NCBI GenBank assembly: GCA_031177445.1
Contig: JAPSGP010000241.1
Span: 1-5,324, forward strand
Source of the DNA: Acidimicrobiia bacterium
GTDB lineage: Bacteria > Actinomycetota > Acidimicrobiia > IMCC26256 > JACDBD01
Reading direction: 5' to 3'
DNA length: 5,324 nucleotides
Position 1 is the first letter of the stretch; the number at the start of each line of letters is the position of its first letter. Shown here in pieces: positions 5,029 through 5,324 of the stretch. Under the pieces are notes generated by a model. It worked only from the letters and a program-made list of their open reading frames with translations, made no database searches and had not been told where the DNA came from. The position numbers were made by a program, and so were the translations under genes.

Positions 5029-5324
5029 ATGGCCACCGCCGATTCCAGCCCCCTCAGCGGAGCGCCTTCGGAGTTCCGCGTCTCGGTGTCCGGAGCGTCC
5101 GACGCGGCCGTGGTCGCGGTGTCGGGTGAGCTCGACGTCGCCAGCGCGCCGGCGTTGCGCCAGGAGCTCTACCGGGTCATCGATCAGCAGCCATCCAAGG
5201 TCGTCGTCGACCTGGCCGAGATGGAGTTCATCGACTCCACCGGTCTCGGGGTCCTGGTGGGTGCGCTGAAGCGGGTCAAGGAGCAGGGAGGCACACTCGA
5301 GCTGCGGGCGCTGTCGCCCTCGGC
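5029..5324 (+). CDS. STAS-domain anti-anti-sigma factor (RsbV-like), 3' end outside window
   Basis: 98 codons are visible and the frame is open to the right edge. After a Ser/Pro-rich N-terminus the STAS domain starts near residue 16 (FRVSVSG). It shows VAVSGELDVASAPALRQEL (29-47), KVVVDLAEMEFIDSTGLGVL (57-76) and VGALKRVKEQGGTLEL. The motif IDSTGLG places S70 at the position phosphorylated in SpoIIAA/RsbV (DS-S/T-G). In its dephosphorylated form it should capture an RsbW-like protein and release the sigma factor; phosphorylation by the protein encoded just upstream would reverse this. The gap to the upstream gene is 9 bases and only a weak AGG precedes the ATG, so it is read as the fourth gene of the right-hand operon. 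Family members are usually about 110-120 residues, so only the tail should be missing. Confidence 0.93.
   Translation, partial: MATADSSPLSGAPSEFRVSVSGASDAAVVAVSGELDVASAPALRQELYRVIDQQPSKVVVDLAEMEFIDSTGLGVLVGALKRVKEQGGTLELRALSPS

Overview
The window is very GC-rich and gene-dense, with several GTG starts and genes overlapping by 1 to 4 bases. Together with the sigma-B/sigma-F type sigma factors, this points to a chromosomal segment of an actinobacterium, perhaps of the Acidimicrobiia type. That placement is inferred from composition and gene content, not from a marker gene.

Left part (1-1947): two minus-strand genes, then a small plus-strand gene. The first is the N-terminal half of a membrane protein with two transmembrane helices and a HAMP domain, running off the left edge; its missing output domain may be a SpoIIE-type (PP2C) phosphatase. 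Behind it lies a complete fold-type III PLP enzyme of the D-threonine aldolase / D-serine dehydratase family. Divergent from that enzyme, with almost no intergenic space, is a small soluble protein of unknown function. It converges on the next block across a 63-bp gap that holds a strong hairpin, a likely two-way terminator.

Right part (2011-5324): a general-stress style partner-switching locus. Two cassettes, each a small RsbW-like protein followed by and overlapping a sigma-B/F type sigma factor, face away from each other across a 246-bp regulatory region. The left cassette is on the minus strand (3128 to 2011) and the right one on the plus strand (3375 to 4567). The right cassette continues with a canonical RsbW-like ATP-binding protein (4564-5019) and an RsbV-like STAS anti-anti-sigma protein (from 5029, cut by the right edge).

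The most notable point is that both cassette RsbW-like proteins have lost the recognisable ATP-binding motifs (N-box Asn, DxGxG, GxGL), while the third one keeps them all. The shared intergenic region carries a good sigma-B/F type promoter (GTAT-N16-GGGTAC) before the right cassette, a weaker candidate facing left, an 11-bp direct repeat, and a perfect 9-bp hairpin abutting the Shine-Dalgarno of the left cassette. A working model, which is inference, is as follows. Each sigma factor is held by its own ATP-independent partner. The ATP-binding kinase-like protein and the STAS protein form the phosphorylation switch. A phosphatase, possibly the membrane protein at the left edge, resets it.
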